From: Rugalucina vietnamica
Lineage: Eukaryota > Mollusca > Bivalvia > Lucinida > Lucinidae
Direction of reading: 5' to 3'
DNA length: 64,000 nucleotides
Assembly (NCBI GenBank): GCA_964017185.1
Contig: OZ024870.1
Location: 25,753,621-25,817,620, forward strand
Below, piece by piece: positions 35,201 through 48,900 of the stretch; positions within the stretch are counted from its first letter, which is position 1; every line of letters begins with the position of its first letter. The notes under the pieces are model-generated. The model was not told where the DNA came from, ran no database searches, and saw only the letters and a list, made by a program, of their open reading frames with translations. The position numbers were made by a program, and so were the translations under genes.

Positions 35201-38200
35201 CCCACAATCTATGTTTTGGAGCAAAAATAAGAAAAATTGGTATACCCCTGTATACCCCAGTTTTACTATATAAAAGTGGGGTATTAAGGGGTATATATCA
35301 CACGAACATGTTTTCCTGATGCTGATTTTACCTATATTATAAGTAGTATAGGTCTAATAAAGTATTCATGAGGTGCTGCCCATGTAGTAACCTATTTGCC
35401 GAATAATACCCACAATCTATATTTTGAGCAGAAATAATAAAGATGTCAAAATTTTTCCAATGAAATTTTCAATTTTTACAGCCAAAAACAATCCATGTAT
35501 ATTGCATGTGCAAGTTTTCGTATTCCTAAGATGTATTGTTTTTGTTCCACTTCAGGTCCATCTAGACAACAAAGTACGACAGAAGAGCCGCCCACCACGA
35601 TAATCGTCAGAAACCTACCTCCGACTGCTAGTGAACAATATTTAGAGATGTATTTTGAGAACACCAAGAGACAGGGTGGGGGTCCTGTGAAAACTGTTGA
35701 ATTCGACCAGGAGGATAGTACTGCTCTGGTGGAATTTGAAGATCCTGAATGTAAGTTTTCACATTCTGCAATCATGCACAAGTTGAACGGTGGTAGCTGG
35801 GTTGGTAGCATGGTGAATTTCTATGTAGGCAGTCTTAAGTTCTTCTACCAGTTGTTGGTCGAATGAGTTTATAGTGTAAAAATGTACACTAAAAGTACCG
35901 TATGTAGGATAAATTTTCAGTAAAGACACCAATCTTAGGAGGTCATAAAAAGGCTTAGCACTTTAGTTTGTTGGAATAAAAAGATTTTCTTGCACACCTG
36001 ATGATTAAGTATGATTAATATCTGTAAATCCAAGGTTTGGACCAAGGTCACAACAGCGAAAAAAAATGTTCGATTTAAAATGACGGACATGATTTTATCA
36101 TTTTCAAAATGGTAAAGATGATGAAAATCAAGCCGTCTTAAGGTGAACAAGAAAAAGAATCTTTCATAAGTGTAAGGTACAGATTGACCAATCTTGTCCC
36201 TTGGTTCACAGTCTCCCATCATTCAGCAGAACCTTGTGATAACAAATGAGCCGCCTCGTGGGAAAACCAATAATGTGGTTTCCGAACAGGTCCGACACAA
36301 ACCGACCTGTACAAGCACAGAAAAGAGCATGAAGCTTGAAATTTCGGATTTAAGTAGAAGAGGAATAGTACTATCCGAGTAGTGAAAAACAATGGCGCTG
36401 ATCAGCTTCGCGGTTAACGTGAAGCTGATCTGCGCCTTTGTTTTCGCCTATGCAGATTGTTGGTTTTCCCATGGGGTGGCTCAAATAGTGACGCACAAAC
36501 TTTGCCTCTAGCAAACCGTATGGTACCTTATATAAGATTTTTATGATCTTTTGCTTGTAACAATGAAAAGTTATTGTTAATGTATTTACATATCATCTGC
36601 ATTGTAGATCTAATAACTTATCATCTACATCTTTTAGTCTGTACAATTTTTTTTCCAGCCGTGGACCTAGTTCTTGACAAACTTCCAATAACCATGGATG
36701 GTCACACTCTAGAGGTAGAAGTACACTCTCCTGTGACAGAGGAACCGGTACCACTTTGTACTGTCGAAGTTCGGGGACCAGCCGGGGTCATAGGGTCAGA
36801 AATGTTAGAGATGTACTTTGAGAGCGAGAGAAGATCTGGCGGAGGAGACATAACTGAGTGTGAAAAACAGGAATCTGTGGCATACATAACCTTTATGTCG
36901 GAAGAAGGTATTTTGAGCAAAGATTGTTTGTTTTCCTTGACTCTAAGACTGCTTTAGAAAGTATAGGCAAAATACTTTGACCGTGCTGCTTAACCTCTGA
37001 CATAGAGATGCATTTGTTGATCAGACTGCTTAGACAGTGATGTAGATAATTATTTTTCGCAATGCGTACTGTACGCATCAGAATAAATGTACTGTGCGTA
37101 CCGACAATATCACTGTGTACGCGTTTTCTGAAGGTTCATATTCTAATCAAAATTATAGATATGTACACGTATGGATAAGACCATTTATTCAAGTATGAAA
37201 ATTCAAGTAAACTGGTTGATAATCCTAAAATTACATGTCATTAAGGCTTGTTAAACCATACTTTCGTATCCTGCATAGATAATAAGAGAGAAAAAGTGAG
37301 GAAAAACATAACTGGCATGGCTGAAGAACATGGAATACATCAAGTTTTAAATTAAAAAACAATATGACCAGAAATCGATGCAAAATGCCTATTCAATAAA
37401 CCAAAGTAACACACTACCAATAAATTCATGAATAAACCTTTGGTTAATAGACACTGAACGGAATACATGTTTATGGTATAACTACTGAAGATACATAATA
37501 TATTGCATGATATGTAATATGAAACGATCAGAAGCTGCATTAATATTGTAACTACTTTTCGATTGTTGACAGAGCAGCCAGACAATACTAGTTGACAAAT
37601 TGTCATTTTGTGACAATTTTAAAGGTATTTTTTTTATCTGTGTACGCATTAAATCGAAAACTGTTTGCGTACCGCTGATTTCTACTGCGTACATGGTACG
37701 CACAGGTCTGATATTTCTATGCGTACAGGGCGAAAAATCGTGCGTACATACGCAGTACGCATCGTTATCTATTTCGCTGTTAGATAACTTTGTTCTCAAT
37801 AAGGCAACTGTATGACGGTAAACAATATGTGACCACATGCTTCCAATGGCACTGGGAAAATGTGTAAAACAAATAGGTGCCCCTTTTACCGTGTTTACAA
37901 AACTTCGTCACGTGAGTTCAAGCTGCATGGTCAAAGTATTTTACCTTTAATTAAGAACATTTTTTCTATGCAAGTAGATAAAAGCAGACATGGTTTGTTC
38001 TCCTTTTTCAATGTGATTAATAAAGATTGTTTGCTTTCCTTGAAAGCAGCTTTAAGATTGAAAAAAATACCTGGTAGCAAAATAGTAAATTCGCTTTCTT
38101 GAAATCGAAAATATTTTGTTTTGAAAGGAATACAAGATGTTTAAACCTTAATCAAAAGTCATTAAACATAGCATATATTCTTAAGTTGTTGATCATTTAG

Positions 38201-39957
38201 TGTATAGACATTCCATTTGATTATATTTTATTTCATAGTTGCCAGAAGGGTAGTGGAAAGAGGGCAGCACATAGTTAACAATAAAAAGATAGTAGTATGC
38301 CTACACCAGCACAATCAACCAACAAAACATCCGGTGGTCAGGACGGAGAGAGAGACCTCATCTGAGCCCCAATGCACTGTACGGGTTGAAGGAATCTCCA
38401 ACGTGAGATCCATGGAAACACTGGAGTTCTACTTTGACAATGCCAGGAGATCGGGGGGTGGTGGGGTAAACAATTTTGAAGTGTATAAGGAAGATGATGC
38501 TGCCTATATAACATTTGAAACAGAAGAGGGTATGTTTTTGCTTTTCTTTAGGTAAATCTAACAATTTAGTTTCAGAAGTCTGATTCTGTAAGGTACTGTA
38601 ACATTCTTGAACTGAATTCAAATTGCCTTTTTGGGAGGTATCAACTGTTATCTGCATATTTCTGACAAATAAACTTTCCTGTTTATGTATCCTCTATTGT
38701 GTATAGGCACAGGTGATAATACAAAATCTCCAAAATCTGGACTCTCTGAAAATTTGCGGAATATACATTTTCTGTCTAAATTCCAACATTTTGTGTTAAT
38801 TCAGATCATTTCAAAAGATTTTGTTTTCACAATTTCACCAAACACCTTCATGCACATGTGTTTTCACTTTTCAGCTGCCAGAAGAGTAGCAGATAGGGGT
38901 GAGCACACAGTGGAGGGACAGACACTGCAAGTAACACTCCTAGAACCTATTAGACACACCACTAGCTCACAAGGTGATGACGATGAGCCCTTCTGCTCTA
39001 TCAAAGTTACTGGTGTGTCTAAAATAGAGTCCAAAGATACCATGGAATACTATTTTGAGAACCAAAAGAGATCTGGAGGAGGCTCTATCAGACTATTGGA
39101 AGTAAACAAAGAAGAAGATTATGCCTATGTCACATTTGGAAATGAAGATGGTAGGAAAGAGTCTCTTATACACATAAATTTAATTATACCCCCAGCATTT
39201 ATGCCACCGGGTATGTGGGTTTAGCTTTTCCGTTTGTCCGTTCGTATGTTCGTTGGTAGAATTTATGTCAAAGTTTTGGTTAAAGTTTCTCCAGTGGTGT
39301 ATATCTCATGAACCAACCATCAGAAATCATTCATATTTGGACCATAGGTACCCTATAGGGTTTGCTTTGTTTACATGGGTTCGGACCTCTGGGTCCATGT
39401 CCTGGGGTCTGGCTAGAGGTCAAAATCTAGGTCACTTTTAAAACATGCTTTATACAATGTTAATGTTTCTTATCTAAGTCCATATCTTAACAAACAATTA
39501 TAGGAATGTGTACCTATTTAGATCACAGATACCCTTGTAGGGTTTGCTTTTATCCATGGCACCAAATCCTGGGTACTGTCCCCAGGGGTGGGGCTAGGGT
39601 TCAAAATCTAGGACACCTTTATAATTTTCAATTTCAAAATACCATGATAAATTTTCTGTAAGTCTGTAATTGACATCCACAAAGTCTTGTCAGAAAGCAT
39701 TCATGCTTAGACCATTGGCACCTTGTTAGGTTCAGGCACTAGGGCTGCATGTATGGGGGGTGGGGCTAGAGCTCTCAAAATCTAGAACTTCTTTAAAAAT
39801 TGTAAAAATTGTATTTTCTGTACTTTTCTTTACACCTCTGTTTAGAAATCATTCATACTTGGACCGTAGGCACTCTATAAAGTTTGCTTTGTTACTATGA
39901 CATCAGACTCTATGGTTCATGCCCGGGGTGGAGCTAGAGGTCAAAAATTAGGACATC

Positions 39958-39995
<38 letters not shown>

Positions 39996-42900
39996 GAAGA
40001 AGGACATTCTATTTTCATTTTGCATCTAGGACCGAGGACCTGACCCTCAATGTCCACGATCAAGTTCCAGATTGCTCTGTGTACTGCTATAAAATAGATC
40101 TGCCATTTTATTGCACCCGTGGTTGTAGGCAGTGCTTTTTTTGCATATGCATATTTCTAAGATGTACTTGTTGGGAGTGTGCTCCCTTTGATTTGGGAAT
40201 TTAGGTTCAATGTGTCAGGGGTGAGCATGTCTAGGGGTAGGTCGGGGGTGCTGGGGTGCTGGGGCTACCAGCTGGGGGTATACATGCCTCTGAAGGCACT
40301 TTTTCTAGTTTGTGTAACTGTGACTGTCATTTAATTAAATTATTTGTGTGAAACAACTTTGCAACGGATATCATATGTCCCACATCATAATCACTCATTC
40401 ATGAACTTCATATTTACACCCCTACTGACTTGTACAATGCATGGTTCTTTGAGTAACGGATCAGTATTCCTGTCAGCAATTTTTCAGTTATGTCAGGATA
40501 GAGCCAAAAGCATGGGAAATTAACTGGTACTCAGGGAAGTTGATATGTCTTTCAAACCTCTAACTACAGTGTCACAGTGTATGGTTTATGATAAGATTAT
40601 GTATGATGTATTAATGGTATATCCAGGGTTTTCCCTTCTTTTTCAGGTTCAAGGGGGTCCCTGGGACTCTCACATTTGGTTTTTTAGAGCCCCTGTACAA
40701 ATTGTAAGAGTCCCCATTCAAACACAGACAATTTTATTGCTTAAATTTTGTTAAAACTAAATTCGAACAAATCATTAATTGTACACTTAGTCCAAAATTG
40801 TGCATATGACATATGACCCATGAAACTTTTTGGGGTTCTCAAGGGACTCCTAATATGTCATTTTGAGAGGGAAAACCAGGATTCGACACTAACGGTAGTC
40901 CGGGAGCCCTGTTAATATTGCTGGTAAAACAAAGACTTCTCTCTTTTAAATACTAAACGCACATTTACTATCATTTGAGCCGGGACGCGAGAAAAAAGAC
41001 CAGGTCTGACACAAACTGGCCTGTACAGTAGAATCTTGAAATTTCGGATTTAAGTAGAAGAGGAATTGTACTATCCTAGCAGCGAAAACAAAGGCACTGA
41101 TCAGCTGTGCAGTTACTGCACAGCTGATCTGCGTCTTTGTTTTTGCATAGGCCAAAATCCGGTTTTCTCATGACGCGGCTCATTTACAGTTGCTAGAAGT
41201 GTAGCCAGCAAGGCCCACAGGCTAGAAGGAGTGGACCTACATGTTTCCCTTTACAAACCACCCAGACCCAGACCAGCCTACACAGACCGGCTCATCATCC
41301 AAGGCGTGAACCCCAGCACCACTAAGGATTGTCTATTCAACTTCCTGGAAGCGAAGAGTGGGGCCTCGCCAAACCAGCTATTCTATGGTGAACAGGAAGG
41401 AACGGTCATGGTGACCTTTGATTCCGAACCAGGTATGGGTGTTAATCATTTTAGCCATGACACGAGACAATCAACATTGTGGTTTCCGACCAGGTCCAAC
41501 AAAAATTGGACTGCTCAGCCACAGAAGAGAACTGCTAAAGGCTGGAAATTTCAGATTTAGAAAGTAGAAGAATTGTACTGTTCCTATAGTGAAAACAAAG
41601 GCACTGATCAGCTTTGCAGTTATCGCGAAGCTTATCTGTGTCTTTGTTTTTTGCATATGCAAAATCTTGGTTTTCTCATTATGCGGCTCATTTTGTGATC
41701 AATTTTAGCTCATGTTACAGGCTCACTGGGTGAGTATACCCAGATCCATTAACTCAACCTTTTTATGGGACATAGGCAAACAGCATAGCCCCAGATGTGA
41801 CGCCGCAGAACGCGGCGTCCCATCTGGGGCTATTCTGTTTGCTCAGAGAAAAATTCATCGAAAAATGTGATAAAAATTAAAATGACACCAAACACCCCTA
41901 AAAAATGAAAGTGGACTCACCCAATTGATAATGATGGGAGAATCCATTTGTCATATATGGGTTATTGTCTGTATTCCATTCATCCATCCACAATTTTTAA
42001 GTTCTTATCATATGAAGCTGCTTAGTCTGTCAGCCAAATTTTATATGAAGCCTCCTTTGGAAGAGGGATATAGATTTGTATAACTGATTAAGGTCACATG
42101 ACAAAGATGGCACCCATGTCACTATCTTCAAATCATGCTGATTTTTTTTCTTACCCCAACATCAATGTAACTTTACATCTGAATTATAGTATGATTGTTT
42201 TCTGTTACAGATTTGGAGAAACTAGTCAAAGTTTGTGAGAAGAGGCCCCTAGAGGGTAGTCGATTGACTGTCTCTAAAGCCCGAATGAGCAACTGTATTA
42301 TCATATCAAACCTAAAGAGCTCAACATCAAGTGAAACCATACGGTTATATTTTGAGAACAGGAAGAGGAGTAATGGCGGGGATATAGAGAAAGTTAAGAT
42401 GTTGGAAGAGGCAGGAACATGCCTTGTCTTCTTCCAAGACTACACAGGTATTGAGATATAAATGCACTTTTGCAGGTCAGAAAGTTGATAAATATAGGGA
42501 TCAACCATGGTTTTCAGTGTTCAAACATTCGATGGATCACGAGGAAGGTGTTTGAACGCAAGGCCGCAGGCCGGGTGTTCAAACACCTTCCGAGTGATCC
42601 AGTGAATGTTTGAACACTGAAACAAGCCATGGTTGATTGCTATTCTTGCATTTTCACTCTAATCTACTTAAAATTTCTTGAAATAACATTAACTGTGTAA
42701 AACTCATCGAAAACCGCAGAGCTTCTTCAACGTCAGCCATTTTGTTTCTATGAAACACATGACGTCACGTTGAATTGACCAATGACGTCGGCCAAAACCC
42801 ATGTTCAAACGGCACGTGAATTTCATGATTTGAACATGGGTTTCGGCTGTTTGAACACGGCTTTCAACAAATTGAAAACTGCTTCGAATAGCTATGCGCA

Positions 42901-45900
42901 TAGACATCTATGCAAGAATGAAAGTTTAAACACTTGCCTTTGTTGTATGATCACAGAGCATGGAATTTTTGAGGGCTGAGCAATAGTTTTATTACATTTC
43001 CCTAACCACTTTGTCCTAGGTATGCTATACTTTAAAAAGCAGATGTATATTTTCTTTGGAACTAATAACTTCACTACTTAAGTCAGCTGTATTTAGCAAA
43101 GACACTAGGAACATAAAAATATAGAAAGACAATCTTGATAAAAGAGTATTTGCAGTCAAATCTGCTTTAGGTTAGAGGTTAGCTTGTAGCATTACCAATT
43201 GCACTTACTTGGCATAAAGTTGTGTTATAACTGAGAAAACCGGATTTTTGCCTATGCAAAAACAAAGGCGCAGATTGGCTTTGCAGTAACTGCGAAGCTG
43301 ATCTGCACCTTTGTTTTTGTTACACGGATAGTTCAATTTCTCTTCTTCTTTAGTCCGAAATTTCAAGCTTCTAGCCTGCTCTCAGGGCGCGGCTCAACTG
43401 GAAATTGTCTATTTTGCAGTTATTGACAGTATTTTGAAGAAGAAACACAAGCTAGAGGGTCAGGAGCTGACAGTACAGGTGTATATAGAGGAGCTAGGTA
43501 GAAGCCAGGGGGACGGTACTGAACCTAGAGCCAAGATACCGGATAACATCACTATTGACCATGTAGAGGAAAAAATTGTTGACTTCATGAAGAAACACGA
43601 GACTAGTCGAGAGGCGGTGAATAAACAACTAGAGGGTTGTTACGCCAAAGTTGTTTGGCCAGAAAAGGGAGCAAGTATTGTGATAGAATGTGAAATTACT
43701 GTGAAGACTCCAGATTTTAGAAAACTGGTGAAAGATTGGAAAGCTACTGTTGAGAAAAACTTTATGGATTATGTAAGTAATCTTGGTTGTAAGGAACATC
43801 CAGTCTGGGACGAAGGTTGGGACGCTGTCTTAGAAGGCCTTGGACATATTAATATTGACAATCCAGATGCTGTTGCTTTATTTGTGGATAAGAAAGAAAA
43901 GAAAATTAGAGTTGTTGGCTACAAACGTGTAGTAGAGTCAGTTTCAAGTATGGTGGACAAGGTTATAAAAGAAGTCAGCGATGAAATTGAAAGACAGAAA
44001 CAAACAGTAAGACAGACAATCTCAAATATGAAACCGTTACACTTAAGAATGCTACTAGCTTCCAAATATCCTAACAAAATGGAGGACATGTTTAAAAATT
44101 TGAAAGTAAAAATCAATCAGAATAAGAATGAGATTATTTTTGATGGAATACAGTCTGATATTCAAGCAGCCAAAGTAAATATGTATGAACATAATAGTCA
44201 GTTGGGTATGAGGGTTCTAGAAAACATTCCACAAAACTGCATTGATCTTTTTCATTCCAAACAAGTGAAAGATTACATTGTGAAGAAGTTGAAGAGTCAA
44301 AAACTTGCTGGAGTGTGGGAAGCAGTAGATAATAAGTTAGCCATATGTAGCTATGAAAATGACCTATCAAGCTGCGTTGAATTCATCAGTGAGTCTGTGC
44401 AGGAACGGTCACTACAGGTTCACAGGGAGTCGTCATCAGTATTAACGTCCCAGCAATGGCAGGACAGGATAGCAGAGATACACAAGAAAAACTCTGGGCA
44501 ATGTAAGATAACTTGTAAAGAAGATTTCTCCAAAGTTTTTGTGACCACCACTGATGATTTGATAGATGAATTGTATAGTACTGTCACAAGGTTTTTGAAG
44601 CAGCATACTATTTTGTCAGAGACATTATCATTGGGAAATAAGAGCGTAGTTAGATTGATCCAGAACCACCATATGGACAAACTGACTGAGATATCCAAAG
44701 ATTTAACTACGCACTATGTACAGATACACTGTGATTCCAAAGGTATTTCTGTACAAGGCACTGAAGAAGGTATAAAGCTAGCAAAAGAAAGACTATCAAA
44801 GTTTGCTGGACAGCTTGAAAAGAAAGAACACACAATACAAAGACCAGGACTAGCATCACATATGAGTTCTGATAAAGGTCAAGACAATGTAAAATCAGTA
44901 GAAAATACATTTCCCGTTGTTATACAAGTTGGAGGTAATGGTGATGTGGATACTGGCTTTAGAACTGTTACGTCCGGAAAACTCAGCCAGGGACCAGATG
45001 TGGGGGCAAAAATTTATGCTGGTGGTGATGGATATGATGATAGGAGGATCTACACCGCGGAAGGGGATATGTCATTGGTACGAACTGATGTGCTCGTCAA
45101 CTCAGCTGATAGCTCCATCTCCTTGTCAGGAGGCCTGGGAAAGGTGCTGGCCACTAAAGGTAGGTCAGAAAATATGCTGATATTACTTACATGTTGTATG
45201 CATAAGTATTTAGATCTGCCTCGCATATTTCTGTGTTTTAGAGTGCAATATTTTTTTCTTGCTATATTATACACTTGTGTCATTTTGCGTTACCTATCAC
45301 ATGGGTTGAGGGAGAAGATAAAATACCATTAAATACTTGTATTTCTGTCATGTTCGACAGAACAGTCCTCTTGGTGCTTGGGATATGCCTGGGTATTTAA
45401 TTATGACTCTCCCTTGACCTTCATTAGCTATTTTATAACAGACTTCACACTAGGAGTTTGAAAATTGGAGTAAAAATGAGGTCCTTCCTAAAATGATGGA
45501 TTCTTCCTATACTTTTCTGTAAGGACTTTCAAAAACGTAGTCGGAATGAAAAAGTTAAAACTCCAAATTTAGAGGGAACTCTGTTGTAATTTGAGCTACA
45601 TGTACGCGGGATTAAGGCTGTATTTTGATACACCTGTGCTCACTCTACATGTATGGGCCGTCACATGAGAAAACCAACAATTTTGGTTTCTGACAAGGCC
45701 TAACAAAAACAAGCCAGTACTGTTACAGAAGAAAACTTGAAGCTTAAAATTTCAGATACAAGGAGAAGAGGGATTGTACTATACTTGTAGTGAAAACAAA
45801 GGCGCTGATCAGCTGAGAAATTAGGTAACTGCACAGCTGATCTGCGTCCTTGTCTTTGCACATGCAGAATGTCGGTTTTCTTGTGCAACGACTTGTATAC

Positions 45901-48900
45901 TATCCTATTTTACAGGTGGCAGTGAGATATCCAATGAATGCAAAGATTATGTGAAGCGTTTTGGAAAACTTAATACTGGTGATGTATTTCTGAGCACTGG
46001 AGGAAAATTACCAGCCCAGTACATTGTGCATGTCTCTTGTCCACATTGGGAAAATTGTAAAAGGAAGGAAGACGAAATTTTGAAAGAAGTTGTATTCAAG
46101 GCCATGCAGCAAGCAACAGTGAAAAGTGCAAAGTCCATAGCTATTCCAGCACTGGGGTGTGGAAATTACGGATTTCCACTGAAGAAGGCTACTGAAATTA
46201 TAGCCAATGCAGTAAAGGATTTCTTCCGAGAGGTTCAAGAGAGCACCATAATGGAGGTGTTTTTCGTTGATGTCAAACCAGTGACAGTGGAGGCATTTAC
46301 AGATGCTATCAAGACTGTATTTGACAATGTACAGGAGGTGTCACAATCAAGAAATGATGACGATAATGAGACGAGAGCTTACAGGCCAGTCCCGCAGCCT
46401 AGACATAGTTTGGCTCAGTCTGGTAAGTATTTCTTAAAATATCTGATGGTAAGATAATTAAAAAGTTCAATTTTGATTTAAATTATTCCATTGAGTATGA
46501 TTTAAGAGAGTCTTTCAATCACAGTGATGGCTACATCATAGAATTAAATGATTTTAATTTGCTATTTTTTTTTTTTTTTTTTTTTTTTGCTAATTTTCTT
46601 GAATTTGATGCCTTGCGAGTTTCAAGTTCTCTTTTTAAAAAACATAAAATATATTATGGACACATGGTAGTGATGGTACCCTCTTGCATATTCAAGAACT
46701 CCCTAATAATTCGAAAAGGAAAATTCACAAAATAAAATTTGCGCAAAAAATCAAATTTACGGTAGGTAATGCTTGCCCCATGCCAGTTTGCTGTCTTTTG
46801 TATGGATTTCAGTTATGTTTATTTATCACAATGACTGCATGTGCACTCTTTAGAAGGAAAGAAATTATGAAAAAGTTACTCAATTTTTTGAACAACATTT
46901 TAACATCGGCAGTCAGACCAGACCCATATCAGACTGCAGTGATAATTCTGCCTGAAAAAAGATAGGGACTAATTTTTCCCCCATCCGAACCCCTGGTGAA
47001 ATAATGTCATTTGGCGTGTCACCAGTAAACTATTCAGCTTAGAAATATTGAAATATGTATTTAGTTTTCCAGTGTGATTTCAGGAGATTCATCCTCTGAT
47101 GAGAGTGGAACAGACAGTGGTACAGGGTTTGGAGGGATCAATGTGGAAGTTGTCAAGACAGAAATAGCATCACTCAAGGTACAGTAGTTTTTTGAAGTCA
47201 TATAAGAATCTTACATAAGTGTCAGGTATGGATAGACAAATCTGTCCCGAGGGTCACATTTTGGCATCACGAGGCTCGCCGAGTGATGCCAAATTGTGAC
47301 CCGAGGGACAGATTTGTCTATCCATACCTTACACGAATGATGGATTCTTTTTCTTGCATGCTTTAATGCGGCGAAGCTTGATTTTCATACTATTTACCTA
47401 GAAAAAACGCTACAATCGCGGCGTCCGCCATTTTGATTTAAAACGTTTTGACGTCATTGTGCCGTGTGCGCTGAACGACGAAATTACGTGACGTCCTATA
47501 CAACCAATGTTAAAAAAGAACACTTGAACGCAGAATGAACCTGGGGTGAGATAACAAGGGTGAGATAAGAATTTCTCACATGGGGTAAAACATAGGATTT
47601 CTCTATCTGGTGTGCAAGAAATTCCATTCTTTGGGAACAAGAAGTTAGGGTCAGGGTATTAATGGAGGTATTAATATGCTAGTTATACAGAAGGAAATAG
47701 ACCACTAATGGATCTATTTAAAAACTTGTTTGTGGACTTTCTAACCAGGTTTGCCTTATGAGTCAATGCTGTACATCAACAGAATGCTACTAGAAGCTAG
47801 AAATTTTGTATACAGGAAGTAGAGGGATTCTACCATCGGTATAACAAAAACAAATAAGTCATTGTGTGAGAACAACAAGGGTTTCCGACCAGGCCTGACA
47901 CAAACCAGCCTCTACAGTCACAGAAACAGGCCAGAAGCTTGAGATTTCAGATTTTAAAAGAAGAGAGACTGTACTATGTGTGTAGTGAAAGCAAAGGCGC
48001 TGATCAGCTTCGCCTTTGTTTTTGCGTATTAAAGTTTTGCTTTTCTCATGATGCGGCTCATATGCTGATCACCTGTTTAATTGCAAAATAGCTGATTTCT
48101 CAAGAAATTACTAAAAATATCCTCTACACGAGATAATTGTTGGAAATTCAAAGCTTTTAAATTTTGGTATTCATTATACATCATATGAGCCACAATATGA
48201 GAAAACCGGTCTTTGGGGTTTTCGACCAGGTCTGACACAAACCGGCCTGTACAGTCACAGAAGCAGGCTAGAAGCTTGAAATTTTAGATTAAAGTAGAAG
48301 AGGAATTGAACTATCCCAGTAGTGAAAACAAAGGCGCTGATCAGTTTCGCAGTTACTGCGAAGCTGATCTGCACCTATGTTTTCGCATAAGCGAAAAACT
48401 GGTTTTCTCATGATGAGGCTCATATCATTTCATTTGTTTCATTTAAGGTTGATGTGATTGTAAATACAACAGGAAAGAACCTTGACCTACGGAATGGAGC
48501 AGTGTCTAAGTCCCTCCTCCAGGCTGGCGGGGATGCTCTACAGCAGGACCTGACCCAGAAATATCCCAAGGGCCTGGGGGATGGGGAGATTGCTATATCT
48601 GTGGGAGGAAAACTACATTGTTTTAATGTTTTCCACGGGTCTCTGATGAACTGGGATGGTGGGGATAAAGCTATACCGGTAAATATGATTGAATCTTTTT
48701 TTAAGTTTTGGCTTCTGGATTTTAGCAAGCACCTGCTGCAAATATGATTGTAGGGTTTCTTATTTTGAAATTGTTGCAGAGTACCAGCAAAGATTTACCT
48801 TGAATACTAATTGATGGTTTTGAAGAGGCTGCTGTGAAAATATTCAATATGTCAATACAACCTTTTTGTCAATACCAATCTGTTAATCGTGATGGCCATT

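Larger units (their letters stand above)
39151..41189 (+). other. Intron 12 (2.0 kb)
   Basis: 39186-40308 is a complete family C Helitron-like element, 40309-40976 shows nothing recognisable, and 40977-41181 is a MITE-1 touching the exon 13 splice site. Confidence 0.75.

Noticed and set aside
43919-44910. Several minus-strand ORFs within exon 15
   Set aside because: They are shadows of the KH-like coding frame, which is open for 580 codons and joins in phase on both sides.
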